DNA from: Doris montereyensis
Lineage: Eukaryota > Mollusca > Gastropoda > Nudibranchia > Dorididae
Reading direction: 5' to 3'
Assembly: GCA_037039925.1 (NCBI GenBank)
Contig: JAXRKP010000471.1
Span: 123,501-187,500, forward strand
Length of the DNA stretch: 64,000 nt
Shown here: positions 41,290-57,036 of the stretch, in pieces
Layout: every line of letters begins with the position of its first letter
Position numbering within the stretch: the stretch's first letter is position 1
Notes under the pieces: model-generated
The model's database searches: none
What the model saw: the letters and a program-made list of their open reading frames with translations, nothing else
What the model was told of the DNA's origin: nothing
Translations under genes and position numbers: made by a program

Positions 41290-44200
41290 CAGTTATGGTG
41301 AAATGGTAGTGTTATGAGTTTGTACTTACGTGAAATAATAGTGTTATGCGTTTGTACTTACATGAAATGGTAGTGTTATGAGTTTGTACTTACATGAAAT
41401 GGTAGTGTTATGATTTTGTACTTACTTGAAATGGTAATGTTTTGAGTTTGTACTTACGTGAAATGGTAGTGTTGTGAGTTTGTACTTACATGAAATGGTA
41501 GTGTTATGAGTTTGTACTTACGTGAAATGGTAGTGTTATGAGTTTGTACTTACATGAAATGGTAATGTTATGAGTTTGTACTTACGTGAAATGGTAGTGT
41601 TATGAGTTTGTACTTACGTGAAATGGTAGTGTTGTGAGTTTGTAATCACGATGATGGTAGTGTTATAAGTTTGTACTGACGTAAAATGGTAGTGTTATGA
41701 GTTTGACGTTATGTGAAATGGTGTTGATGAGTTTGTAATCACAACGTGAAATGGTCGTGTGATGAGTTTGTACTCACGTGAAATGGTAGTGTTATGAGTT
41801 TGTACTTACATGAAATGGTAGTGTTATGAGTTTGTAACCTACGGGAAATGGTAGTGTTATAAGTTTGTACCACGATGAAATGGTAGTGTTATGAGTTTGT
41901 ACTTATGTGAAATGGTAGTGTTATGAGTTTGTAATCATTGACGTTAATGGTAGTGTTATGAGTTTGTACTTATGTGAAATGGTAGTGTTATGAGTTTGTA
42001 CTGACGTGAAATGGTAGTGTTGTGAGTTTGTACTTATGTGAAATGGTAGTGTTATAAGTTTTTAAGTGAAATGGTAGTGTTATGAGTTTGTACTTATTGA
42101 AATGGTAGTGTTGTGAGTTTTTACTCACGATGAAATTGTAGTGTTATGAGTTTGTAATCACGATGACGTTATTGGTAGTGTTGTGAGTTTGTAATGACGG
42201 AACTGGATGACGTTATTTGAGTTTGTGAGTTTGTAATGAAATGACGTTGAATTTGTACGTTATGGTAGTTTGTAGTTTTATGTGAAATGGTAGTTTTATG
42301 AGTTTGTAATCTTGATGTGAAATGGTAGTTTTATGAGTTTGTAAACGATGAACGTTATGGTAGTGTTGTGATTTTGTAACCACGATGACGTTATTGGTAG
42401 TGTTGTGAGTTTGTACTTAGATGAAATGGTAGTGTTATGAGTTTGTAATTACGATGAGATGGTAGTGTTATGAGTTTGTAATTAATGACGTTAATGGTAG
42501 TGTTGTGAGTTTGTAATGACGATGAAATGGTAGTGTTGTAAGTTTGTAATCACGATGACGTGAAATGGTAGTGTTATGAGTTTGTAATTACGATGAAATG
42601 GTAGTGTTATAAGTTTTACACGTGAAATGGTAGTGTTATAAGTTTGTATTCACGATGAAATGGTAGTGTTATGAGTTTGTATTTCACGATGAGATGGTAA
42701 TGTTATGAGTTTGTAATCACGATGACGTTATTGGTAGTGTTGTGAGTTTGTACTAATGACGTTGAAATGGATAGTGTTATAAGTTTGTATTTACGTGAAA
42801 TGGTAGTGTTATAAGTTTTATTTACGATGAAATGGTAGTGTTGTGAGTTTGTAATCACGATGAAATGGTAGTGTTATGAGTTTGTAATCACGATGAAATT
42901 ATGGTAATGTTATGAGTTTGTAATTACGTGACATGGTAGTGTTATGAGTTTGTACTAACGTGAAATTGGTAGTGTTATGAGTTTGTAATTACGATGAGAT
43001 GGTAGTGTTATGAGTTTGTAATTATGTGAAATGGTAGTGTTATGAGTTTGTATTTGAGATGGTAGTGTTATGAGTTTGTATTGTGAAATAGTGTTGTGAG
43101 TTTGTAATCACGATGAAATGGTAGTGTTGTGAGTTTGTAATCACAATGAAATGGTAGTGTTGTGAGTTTGTAATCACAATGACGTTATTGGTAGTGTTGT
43201 GAGTTTGTAATCACGTGAAATGGTAGTGTTTATGAGTTTGTAATTATGATGAAATGGTAGTTTTATGAGTTTGTAATCACATGTGAAATGGTAGTGTTAT
43301 GAGTTTGTAATCATGTGAAATGGTAGTGTTATGATTTTTTGTACTCATGTGAAATGGTAGTGTTATGAGTTTGTAATGTACGAGATGGTAGTGTTATGAG
43401 TTTGTATGACGTTATTGGTAGTGTTGTGAGTTTGTAATGACAATGAAATGGAGTGTTATTGTTTGTGTTGTGAGGTTGTAATGAGTTTGATGACGTTATT
43501 GGTAGTGTTGTGAGTTTGTAATCACGATGATGTTAGTGACAGTGAGTTTGAGTACGTGTAATGGTAGTGTTGTGAGTTTTGACGTGAAATTAGTAGTGTT
43601 ATAAGTTTGTAATCACGATGACGAAATGGTAGTGTTGTGAGTTTGTAATCACGATGACGTGAAATGGTGTTAGTTATTGTAGTGTTGAAATGAGTTTGTA
43701 ATATTTACGATGACGTTAATGGTAGTGTTATGAGTTTGTAATCACGATGACGTTATTGGTAGTGTTGTGAGTTTGTAATCACGATGACGATGGTAATGTT
43801 GTGAGTTTGTATTACGATGACATGGTAGTGTTGTGAGTTTGTAATCACGTGAAATGGTAGTGTTATGAGGTTTGTAATGACGATGAGTTATTGGTAGTGT
43901 TGTGAGTTTGTAATCACGATGACGTTATTGGTAGTGTTGTGAGTTTGTAATCACGAGAGACGTTATGAGTTTGACTTATTGAAATAGTAATGTTGTGAGT
44001 TTGTACTAACGATGACGTTATTGGTAGTGTTGTGAGTTTGTAATACGATGACGTTAATGGTAGTGTTGTGAGTTTGTAATTGATGACGTTATTGGTAGTG
44101 TTGTGAGTTTGTAATCACGATGAAACGTTGAATGAGTTTGAATTATTGACGTTATTAGTAGTGTTGTGAGTTTGTAATCACAATGACGTTATTGGTAGTG

Positions 44201-46300
44201 TTGTGAGTTTGTAATCATGGATGACGTTATTGGTAGTGTTGTGAGTTTGTAATCACGATGACGTTATTGGTAGTGTTGTGAGTTTGTAATCATGATGACG
44301 TTATTGGTAGTGTTGTGAGTTTGTAATCACGATTACGTTATTGAAATGACGTTATTGTAGTGTTGTGAGTTTGTAATCACTAATGACGTTATTGGTAGTG
44401 TTGTGAGTTTGTAATCACGATGACGTTGTTATTGGTAGTGTTGTGAGTTTGTAATCACGATGACGTTGAATGAATGATGGTAGTGTTGTGAGTTTGTAAT
44501 CACAATGAACGTTATTGGTAGTGTTGTGAGTTTGTAATCTAACGTGAAATGGAGTGTTTGAGTTTGTAATGGATGACGTTATTGGTAGTGTTGTGAGTTT
44601 GTAATAACGATGACGTTATTGGTAGTGTTGTGAGTTTGTAATCACGATGACGTTAATGGTAGTGTTGTGAGTTTGTAATTGGAGAAATGATGACGTTATT
44701 GAGTTTGTTTGTAATCACGATGAAACGGATGACGTTATTGGTAGTGTTGTGAGTTTAACGTGAAATCACAGTGTTATGAGTTTGTAATTACGATGAAATG
44801 GTAGTGTTGTGAGTTTGTAATCACGATGACGTTATGGTATGTTGTGAGTTTGTAATCACGATGAATTGGTAGTGTTGTGAGTTTGTAATCACGATGAAAA
44901 TGATGGTTATGAATTTGTGAGTTTGTAATCACGATGAAATAGTAGTGTTATGAGTTTGTAATGACGATGACGTTAATGGTAGTGTTATGAGTTTGTAATT
45001 GGATGAAATGGTAGTGTTGTGAGTTTGTAATTATGATGATTGTTATTGACGTGAAATGGAGTGTTATTAGTTTGTAATTACGATGAATTGGTAGTGTTAT
45101 GAGTTTGTAATCACGATGACGTTATTGATAGTGTTGTGAGTTTGTAATTACGATGACGTTATTGGTAGTGTTGTGAGTTTGTAATCACGATGACGTTATT
45201 GGTAGTGTTGTGAGTTTGTAATCACGATGACGTTATTGAGTTAGTGTAATGATGTTTGTTATAAGTTTGTATGACGTTATTGGTAGTGTTATGAGTTTGT
45301 AATTACGATGACGTTATTGGTAATGTTGTGAGTTTGTATTTACGATGAAATAGTAGTGTTGTGAGTTTGTAATCATGATGACGTTATTGGTAGTGTTGTG
45401 AGTTTGTAATCACGATGACGTTATTGGTAGTGTTGTGAGTTTGTAATCACGATGACGTTATTGGTAGTGTTGTGAGTTTGTAATCACGTGAAATGGTAGT
45501 GTTGTGACGATGACGTTGGTAGTGTTGTGAGTTTGTAATCACGATGAAATGGTAGTGTTGTGAGTTTGTAATCACGATGACGTTATTGGTAGTGTTGTGA
45601 GTTTGTAATCACGATGACGTTATTGGTAGTGTTGTGAGTTTGTAATCACGATGACGTTATTGGTAGTGTTGTGAGTTTGTAATCACGATGACGTTATTGG
45701 TAGTGTTGTGAGTTTGTAATCACGATGACGTTATTGGTAGTGTTGTGAGTTTGTAATACGATGACGTGAGTTTGTAATGGTAGTGTTGTGAGTTTGTAAT
45801 CACGATGACGTTATTGGTAGTGTTGTGAGTTTGTAATCACGATGAAATTGGTAGTGTTGTGAGTTTGACGATGACGTTATTGGTAGTGTTGTGAGTTTGT
45901 AATCACGATGACGTTGAAATGGTAGTGTTGTGAGTTTGTAATGACGTGAAATGGTAGTGTTAGTTTGGATGACGTTATTGGTAGTGTTGTGAGTTTGTAA
46001 TTACGATGACGTTATATTGGTAGTGTTGTGAGTTTGTAATCACGATGACGTTATTGGTAGTGTTGTGAGTTTGTAATCACAATGACGTTATTGGTAGTGT
46101 TGTGAGTTTGTAATCACGATGATAATGTTGTAGTGTTGTGAGTTTGTAATCACGATGACGTTATTGGTAGTGTTGTGAGTTTGTAATCACGATGACGTTA
46201 ATGGTAGTGTTGTGAGTTTGTAATCACAATGAAAATGGTAGTGTTGTGAGTTTGTAATAACGATGACGTTAATGGTAGTGTTGTGAGTTTGTACTTACGA
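41290..46300 (+). repeat. 5-kb satellite of 32- to 37-bp units
   Basis: About 140 units. The left part repeats GTAGTGTTATGAGTTTGTAC plus TTACATGAAATG (32 bp). The right part repeats GTAGTGTTGTGAGTTTGTAA plus TCACGATGACGTTATTG (37 bp). In between, mixed and truncated units occur. No ORF above 60 codons. Confidence 0.96.
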
Positions 46301-46329
46301 CCACACTTGATAAAAATCGTGCTTAGCCC

Positions 46330-46744
46330 AGGTAGTTTTTTCATGGCCTCTTAGGAAAGTTCTTCTCTCCGCTTTTTCTCACTCGACTCAGGTGTGATTT
46401 TGACTTGATTTCGTTTAGTATTTTTACCTGCTTTTCTCACTCGACTCAGGTATGATTTTGACTTGATTTCCGTTTAGTATTTTTAACTGCTTTTCTCACT
46501 CGACTGGTGTGATTTTGACTTGATTTCCGTTTAGTATTTTTACCTGCTTTTCTCACTCGACTCAGGTGTGATTTTGATTTGATTTCCCTAATCACTCGAC
46601 TCAGGTGTGATTTTGACTTGATTTCCTCTCTGCTTTTCTCACTCGACCCAGGTGTGATTTTGACTTGATTCTCTTCTCACTCGACTCAGGTATGATTTTG
46701 ACTTGATTCTCTGCTTTTCTCACTCGAGTCAGGTGTGATTTTCA

Positions 46745-46745
<1 letters not shown>
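46330..46745 (+). repeat. ~59-bp minisatellite, about 7 copies
   Basis: Unit contains TTTTCTCACTCGACTCAGGT followed by GTGATTTTGACTTGATTTCC; units shorten toward the right. The first unit starts in CTTAGGAAAG, as in the SINE-C body. Confidence 0.9.
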
Positions 46746-47862
<1,117 letters not shown>

Positions 47863-48935
47863 AGGAAGGTGGTAATTTGACGGGCTCAGTATAATTAGTT
47901 TTCCACCCTCCCCTGTGAGGCTTCAGAATGAAGGATTTAGTTTGTTTTCAGCCTTCAACGGTAACTACTTTAGTAATACATGCAATGGTAGGATATTCTT
48001 TCTTTGAAATGTATCCTGTACACTATTAGCGATGATGTAACGGGGAATTGAGAAGAAACAGCAGGATGAAAATGTATGAAAGAATTCAAGGACAGAAGTA
48101 GGACCTACCAGTAGACCCACCAACCGTCCACGCCAGGATTTGAACCCTTCATCAATCAACAGCGTACTACTACATGGTCAACATGTCTCCATTTCAAGAA
48201 TCTGCACACTGTCTCACCTCTACCATATGAAATGAAATCTCTATCAGTATCAGGGTAAGTATAGAAAAAAACCAACAGATGAAAGTTTGTTTCATCGATA
48301 TAATTTAATTTTGATTTTATCATTTCCACAACAAAAGTGATCTCATGGGTTTTGGTGGGATTTTTAAAATTTTGCCCGGACTGCCCTGTAAACAGCCAAG
48401 AGATCTTTAAAATGAACAGTGTTCTGATCCGCACACGGGATCACCTTTTATCATCCATCTCCGATGGAATAAGGTGCCTATCCACTTACCTGGGTCAGGG
48501 AAGGGGGGGGTGGTAGGTTTTACTTGAAAAAGAACTCAAGAAAATTGTTCAACCTGCCAGGGCTTGAACCCTCAACCTTTTGGTTGAGAAGCCAACATCT
48601 TGCCTCTGGACCACATAATCCCCTATAGTTCCATTGACGTATATATGGTAGTCTCAAATTGCAAAGGGAAACAACAAGAAAGGTACGTACAACGTACAAG
48701 AGCAAAAGGAGCTACCATCAACTGTCCATGAAAGATGAGTTTGTTTTTTTGAAATTTATCCTCCACCATATACGGTGATCTCAGGGTAAATTGAGTGGAA
48801 AATAGCAAGATGGAAGATGAAGGAAAGAGGGAAAGTGAAAGGAAAGAAGCAGCTCCCATAATGAAAGATGAAAGACGTGCGAGAGGATAAAAGAAGGAAG
48901 CAGTAGTGATTGCATACAGCTTATCAGGTTTACAA
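47863..48935. other. Intergenic, mostly SINE remains
   Basis: 47965-48155 and 48650-48850 are minus SINE-E copies (GTAGGACCTACCAG; TACGGTGATCTCAGG). 48300-48625 is a minus SINE-B copy (CACAACAAAAGTGATCTC; GGTTGAGAAGCC). No gene seen. Confidence 0.6.
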
Positions 48936-51900
48936 TACACAACATACAAAACACAACATACAATACACAACATGCAATACACAACATACAATGCACAACA
49001 TACAATATGCAACATGCAATACACAACATATAATACACAACACAACTTACAATACACAACATGCAATACACAACATGCAATACACAACATACAATACACA
49101 ATATACAATATACAATATACAATATACAACATACAATATACAACATACAATACAATACAATACACAACATGCAATACACAACATACAATACACAACATAC
49201 AATATAAAACATGCAATACACAACACACAATGCACAACATACAAAACACATTATACCATACACAACAAACAAAACACAACACACAATATAGAACATACAA
49301 TACACAACATACAAAACACAACATACAATACACAACATAAAAACACAACAAACAAAAACACATTATAACATACACAACATACAAAACAGAACATACAATA
49401 CACACCATACAATACACAACATACAAAATACAACATACACTTCATAACATACAATACACAACATACAATGAACAACATACAATACACAACATACAAAACA
49501 CAACATACAATACACAACATGCAATACACAACATACAATATACAACATGCAATACACAACATACAATATACAACATACAATATACAACATACAATACGCA
49601 CCATACAAAACACAACATACAATACACAACATGCAATACACAACATACAATATACAACACGCAATATACAACATACAATACACAACATACAATACACAAC
49701 ATACAATACACAACATACAATATACAACATACAATGCACAAATATACAATACACAACATACAATACACAACATATAATACACAACAAACAAAACACAACA
49801 TACAATATGTAACATACAATATACAACATACAAAACACAACATACAATACACAACCTAAAAACACAACAAACAAAAAACACATTATAACATACATAGCAT
49901 ACAAAACAGAACATACAATACACACCATACAATACACCGCATACAAAATACAACATACAACAAAAACATAAATTCACAACATACAATACACAACATACAA
50001 TGCATAACATACAATACACAACATACAATACACAACATATAATACACAACATACAATACACAACATACAATACACAACATACAATACACAACATACAATA
50101 CACAACACATAATACACAACATATAATACACAACATACAATACACAAACATATAATACACAACATACAATACACAACATATAATACACAACATATAATAC
50201 ACAACATACAATACATAACATAATACACAACATATAATACACAACATACAATACACAACATATAATACACAACATATAATACACAACATACAATACACAA
50301 CATACAATACACAACATACAATACACAACATGTAATACACAACATATAATACACAACATACAATACACAAACATACGATACACAACATACGATACACTAC
50401 ATACAATACACAACATATAATACACAACATATAATACACAAAATATAATACACAACATACAATACACAACATATAATACACACAATATAACACACAACAT
50501 ATAATACACAACATATAATACACAATATATAATACACAACATACAATACACAACATATAATACACAACATACAATACACAACATACAATACACAACATAC
50601 GATACACAACATACAATTCACAACATACAATACACAACATACAACACACAACATACAATACACAACATATGATACACAAGATGCGATACACTACATACAA
50701 TACACAACATATAATACACAACATATAATACACAACATATAATACACAACATACAATACACAACATATAATACACACATATAATACACAACATATAATAC
50801 ACAACATACAATACACAACATACACTACACAACATATAATACACACATATAATACACAACATATTATACACAACATATAATACACAACATATAATACACA
50901 ACATACAATACACAACATATAATACACAACATACAATACACAACATATAATACACAACATACAATACACAACATACAATACACAACATATAATACACAAC
51001 ATATAATACACAACATACAATACACAACATATAATACACACATATAATACACAACATATAATACACAACATATAATACACAACATACAATACACAACACA
51101 CAATACACAACATACAATACACAACATACAATACACAACATGCAGTACACAAGATATAATACACAACATACAATACACATCATACAATAGACAACATGCA
51201 AAACACATTATAACATACACAATATACAAAACAGAACATACAAAACACAACATAAAATACATAACATACAATATACAAAACACAACATACAAGAGACAAC
51301 ATAAACAACAGAATATACAATACACAACATATAAAACAACATACAAAACACACCATATAAAACATAAACATACAATACACAACATACAAAACACAACATA
51401 TAAAACACAACATACAATACACAACATATAATACACAAACATACAAAAAATAACACACAATACACAACATATATAACACAACATACAATACACAACATAC
51501 AACATACAAAACATATAAAACACAACATACAATACACAACATATAAAACACAACATACAATACACAACATAAAATACTGAATACACAACATAACAAACAC
51601 AACATAAAACACAACATACAATACACAACATATAAAACACAACATACAATACAAAGCATCCAAAAACAACATACAATACACAACATACAATACAATACAC
51701 AACATAAAATACTGAATACACAACATAACAAACACAACATAAAACACAACATACAATACACAACATATAAAACACAACATACAATACAAAGCATCCAAAA
51801 CACAACATACAAAATACAACATACAATACACAACTTACAAAATACAACATACAGTACACAACATACAAAACACAACACACAATACACAACATACAAAACA

Positions 51901-52145
51901 CAGCATACAAAATACAACATACAAAATACAACATACAAAACACAACATACAATACACAACATACAAAACACAACATACAATACACCATATAATAAACAAC
52001 ATACAAAACACAACATACAATACAAACCATCCAAAACACAACATCCAAAATACTACATACAATATACAACATCCAAAACACAACATACAACATACAATAC
52101 CCAACATCCAAAACACAACATACGAAACACAACAAACAAAACACA
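48936..52145 (+). repeat. 3.2-kb satellite of a 14-bp unit with higher-order structure
   Basis: Basic unit ACAATACACAACAT. Variants (TATAATACACAACAT, ACAAAACACAACAT) are grouped in zones. Larger periods are visible: a block with CACATTATAACATACA recurs at about 49357 and 49881, and a block AAAATACTGAATACACAACA recurs at 51571 and 51706. ORFs up to 612 residues on the minus strand repeat MLCIVCCVLYVVYC because the unit lacks stops in those frames. Confidence 0.97.
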
Positions 52146-54650
52146 AAACGGATTACAATTAATCTAAAAGTTACAAAATTGGAAATGGAAAGAAAGCAAG
52201 AGCAAATTAAAGATTTTAAGTGTGGATAAATAATAAGTTGTTTATTTTCAACGGTTTCACTCCAAAGAAGCTTTTACGGTAGTCACAGAACAGGCATTCA
52301 ATAACATATACATAATATAACATGACCACAAAACAGATAAGTTTGAAAATGGTGCAATGTAGTGTCACACCACTCATCACTCACTGACGAACATCGTCAA
52401 AGGCTTGCTATGTTGATCTTGATGATGATGGCACGGTACACTCAGGAGAAACATCATCCAATAGACAATAAAATGGACTATGCACATTATGATTAAATGG
52501 ATGATATTTGGGTTTTTGATACAGGTACTATCATGAATTCACAGGGACAATCTTATCAAATGGAGCTACCTTAACAGTGAGTGTATTACAAGTATGTACT
52601 TGCATTCAAAAGTAGTTTCAATTACCACTACTATTACAGATAGAAGAACAGAGCCCGGCATAAGCAAAAAGCTGGCTGACTCAACACAATACCATTTAAG
52701 TTACAGTTTTAGATCTTCATCCCATCCTGTGCCCCTACAACATAGCCTCCAACCTTTTCACAAATGGAAAAACAGACTCTAACCGCGAAAGTTAATTCTG
52801 ACTTGCACAACAGCCCATAATATTCCAGAAAACATGGATAATTTAACTTTAATTAACCCCTTGAAGATACATCACAAAAAATATGTCGATCGTTGGCCTT
52901 TCTGTCGGAGTGTAATGGTAGTTTTGCGAGCTCAGTATGGCGTCTCTGGACAACATAATTTCTTTGAATCTGTGTCGTTAACTTAGGATATCTTTAAAAA
53001 CCAGTTATCCCTCATATTATTATTATTATTATATATTTACATATGTTTGAAGATAAGTACAGAGTTACAGTCTCAATGCCACAAAATGTATAAATTATGT
53101 TTTTCACTCACTGGTTGGCAGCTATATGCTTGAATTTGTAGTATTGTTTTAAAATGGACACAGTTGTAAGGCAGTGTCATTGTGATGGCATCTAAGGTAT
53201 AATGTTTAGCAGTGAGAATGAGGCATCGAGTAGGTGTGAATTCAGACATTCCTGGCAACATTGTGACAGTATGGGACATAATATAGTCGTATTGAGATGA
53301 AAGTTATGGCATACTTTTATGTGGCGATGGACAAAGAGAAAGGTTCTGTTTCTCACTATGATATCAAAGAAGAATAACAAAGACAAATTCATGAACAGCG
53401 GTGCACCAATCTATTAGTCAAACACATCTAGCCCAGACATTGGCTTCAACTCCTCGGCCAATTCAGTCAATGAGGAAGCTAGGGATAGCATCTTTCATGG
53501 GGATGACGTCAAACAAGGAGAAAACTAATGAATAAAGTATTTCCCCTTACAGTTCAAAACTCATAGTGTGGCTGAGAATGACGTAGATTAAACTTAACCA
53601 GGAGTGTCAGTCGGCTAGCATACAAGCTCTTGCCATTCTTATTTGATTTTCAATTTTATGGTTTTTGCTAAGAAAACAAAACAGAACAAAATATTTCCAA
53701 TGCAGTAAAATTTGATAAATGCAAGTTTTAAACAAAACAAAACAAAAACCTAAAAAAAACAAACTTTTCAAACTTCACACAATCTCCTTAGATACGTATT
53801 TTGCATACAAATTACAAATACAATACTCTATTTCACAGCCCCACTGCCCACCATGACTGCTACGTTCCCTTTATTATTTAAACTATTTGTAACACTGAGA
53901 TTAGGGGTAAAGAACTGCTATAGAGACTGGGTGAAATCCTGAAATAGAGATTAACAACTTACATTCCTAACATATAATGTAAATGAACAACAATAAAAAC
54001 TAGAACAAAATCTATGATCTCTGGATTTTGTAACATTTTTATACAATTATCAATTCCTGTTGAGTATTTAAAATAGCGATGACAGTTTGTGTTTACACAA
54101 CTCTTTTAATTCAGTCATAACTTTACAATATACCTTGAGGGGGCTTGCACTCATGCTTCCATAGTTTCTCTATGATTTTTTCTCTCTAAAGCATCAGTTG
54201 ACAAAGTAATAATGAAATTCAAAGGAAAAGAAGAGGACAAGAAAACATATGACACTTAAATCGTTATCACAAATCCTTCGCACTGAAACTGCTTGTATGA
54301 ATTCAAAATTTCTAATGGGGCTTCTTTAGATACTTAAAAGATATACTACTATTTAGAAATTTCTTCTTCAAATAATAAAACGCTAATTAAGATAACATTG
54401 AAAAATCAAAACATAATACTTAGATATCGCCACCCCTTCAACACAAGAGGGAACTTACTTAAGCTGTATTGGCTTCAGACTTTTTTTTTCTTCATTTTGT
54501 TGAGATACTCAAAGAGTGTGCTACTAGATCTAAGAAGAGTTTCAACAACAACAAAACAAAAATCAGCTTCTAAACAAAATCACAATGAAAAACTCACAAC
54601 AAAATACTTTGGTATTGCTATCCCCTTTCAAACAACAAGGAACTAAACAA
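52146..54650. other. Non-repetitive intergenic sequence, possible RPAP3 3' UTR (minus)
   Basis: 2.5 kb of mostly unique AT-rich DNA with no coding exon that I can support. On the minus strand GTTGAAAATAAACAACTT near 52240 offers a poly-A signal, so a long 3' UTR of the minus-strand gene ending at 57811 is possible but unproven. Confidence 0.35.
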
Positions 54651-56545
54651 CCCAGTTCTAACAGTGTTGGCTAAACAACCCAGTTTTAACCTAAACAACC
54701 CAGTTTTAACAGTGTTGACTAAACAACCCAGTTTTAACAGTGTTGACTAAACAACCCAGTTTTAACAGTGTTGACTAAACAACCCAGTTTTAACAGTGTT
54801 GACTAAACAACCCAGTTTTAACAGTGTTGACTAAACAACCCAGTTTTAACAGTGTTGACTAAACAACCCAGTTTTAACAGTGTTGACTAAACAACCCAGT
54901 TTTAACTGTGTTGACTAAACAACCCAGTTTTAACAGTGTTGACTAAACAACCCAGTTTTAACAGTGTTGACTGAAGAACCCAGTTTTAACAGTGTTGACT
55001 AAACAACTCAGTTTTAACAGTGTTGACTAAACAACCCAGTTTTAACAGTGTTGACTAAACAACTCAGTTTTAACAGTGTTGACTAAACAACCCAGTTTTA
55101 ACAGTGTTGACTAAACAACTCAGTTTTAACAGTGTTGACTAAACAACTCAGTTTTAACAGTGTTGACTAAACAACCCAGTTTTAACAGTGTTGACTAAAC
55201 AACTCAGTTTTAACAGTGTTGACTAAACAACCCAGTTTTAACAGTGTTGGCTGAACAACCCAGTTTTAACAGTGTTGACTGAACAACCCAGTTTTAAGTG
55301 TTGGCTAAACAACTCAGTTTTAACAGTGTTGACTAAAACAACCCAGTTTTAACAGTGTTGGCTGAACAACCCAGTTTTAACAGTGTTGACTAAACAACCC
55401 AGTTTTAAGTGTTGACTAAAAACTCAGTTTTAACAGTGTTGACTAAACAACCCAGTTTTAACAGTGTTGACTAAACAACCCAGTTTTAAGTGTTGACTAA
55501 ACAACTCAGTTTTAACAGTGTTGACTAAACAACCCAGTTTTAACAGTGTTGGCTGAACAACCCAGTTTTAACAGTGTTGACTGAACAACCCAGTTTTAAC
55601 AGTGTTGACTGAACAACTCAGTTTTAACAGTGTTGACTAAACAACCCAGTTTTAACAGTGTTGACTAAACAACCCAGTTTTAACAGTGTTGACTGAACAA
55701 CCCAGTTTTAAGTGTTGGCTGAACAACCCAGTTTTATCAGTATTGGCTGAACAAACCAGTTTTAAATGTTGACTAAACAATCCAGTTTTAACAGTGTTGG
55801 CTGAACAATCCAGTCTTAACAGTGTTGGCTGAACAACCCAGTTTTAACAGTGTTGGCTGAACAACCCAGTTTTAACAGTGTTGACTAAACAACCCAGTTT
55901 TAACAGTGTTGGCTGAACAATCCAATTCTAACAGTGTTGGCTGAACAATCCAATTCTAACAGTGTTGGCTAAACAATCCAATTCTAACAATGTTGGCTGA
56001 ACAATCCAATTCTAACAATGTTGGCTGAACAATCCAATTCTAACAGTGTTGGCAAACAACCCAGTTTTATCAGTGTTGGCTAAACAACCCAGTTTGAACA
56101 GTGTTGGCTGTACAACCCAGTTTTAACAGTGTTGGCTGAACAACCCAGTTTTAAGAGTGTTGGCTGAACAACCCAGTTCTAAGACTGTTGGCTGAACAAC
56201 CCAGTTTTAACAGTGTTGGCTGAACAACCCAGTTCTAAGAGTGTTGGCTGAACAACCCAGTTCTAACAGTGTTGGCTGAACAACCCAGTTTTAAGAGTGT
56301 TGGCTGAACAACCCAGTTTTAACAGTGTTGGCTGAACAACCCAGTTCTAAGAGTGTTGGCTGAACAACCCAGTTCTAAGAGTGTTGGCTGAACAACCCAG
56401 TGTTGGCTGACCACTCCGGTGTTAACAGTGTTGGCTGAACAACCCAGTTCTAACAGTGTTGGCTGACCACAACCCAGTGTTGGCTGAACAACCCAGTTGT
56501 TAACAGTGTTGGCTGACCACTGTTGTTAACAGTGTTGGCTGAACA
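54650..56545 (+). repeat. 28-bp minisatellite, about 67 copies
   Basis: Unit CAGTTTTAACAGTGTTGACT plus AAACAACC. Left units read GACTAAACAACCCAG, right units mostly GGCTGAACAACCCAG, with CTAAGAG variants after 56150. Confidence 0.96.
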
Positions 56546-56870
56546 CAACAAAAATATGGATGGTGGGAAAGGCTGATAACTGTAGTAATGCTTTGACATC
56601 AACACAATAATACTGTGAACCTCTTTGTTTCCGGAATCAATGAGGCATTTTTTGACAACCCTGCTCTATGAACATGACAAGGGCAAGAGATAAATTCCTC
56701 TATATCTGTTACAAAGTCAACATGAGAAAACAGAGCACATTTCTCAACACCTGTACTAAAATATACAGTGTTTCCTTCAAACCTCATGGAAGATAAAATT
56801 AATGGTATTGAAATAATACTCACAGAAAAAGGGAAAGCAAGGCAGAAAGAATGAAAGAATGAAAGAATGA

Positions 56871-56907
<37 letters not shown>

Positions 56908-56939
56908 TATAGAAACAAAGATAGAAAAATTAAACCGCC

Positions 56940-57036
<97 letters not shown>

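Noticed and set aside
41290..46300. CRISPR array or other spacer-repeat system in the tandem arrays
   Set aside because: Units follow each other with no unique spacers, in a eukaryotic intergenic region without cas genes.
49363..51201. 612-residue minus ORF and its neighbours, Cys-rich and hydrophobic
   Set aside because: It is a 14-bp DNA repeat read in frames without stops (MLCIVCCVLYVVYC). Similar ORFs appear in several frames, with no codon bias or domain.
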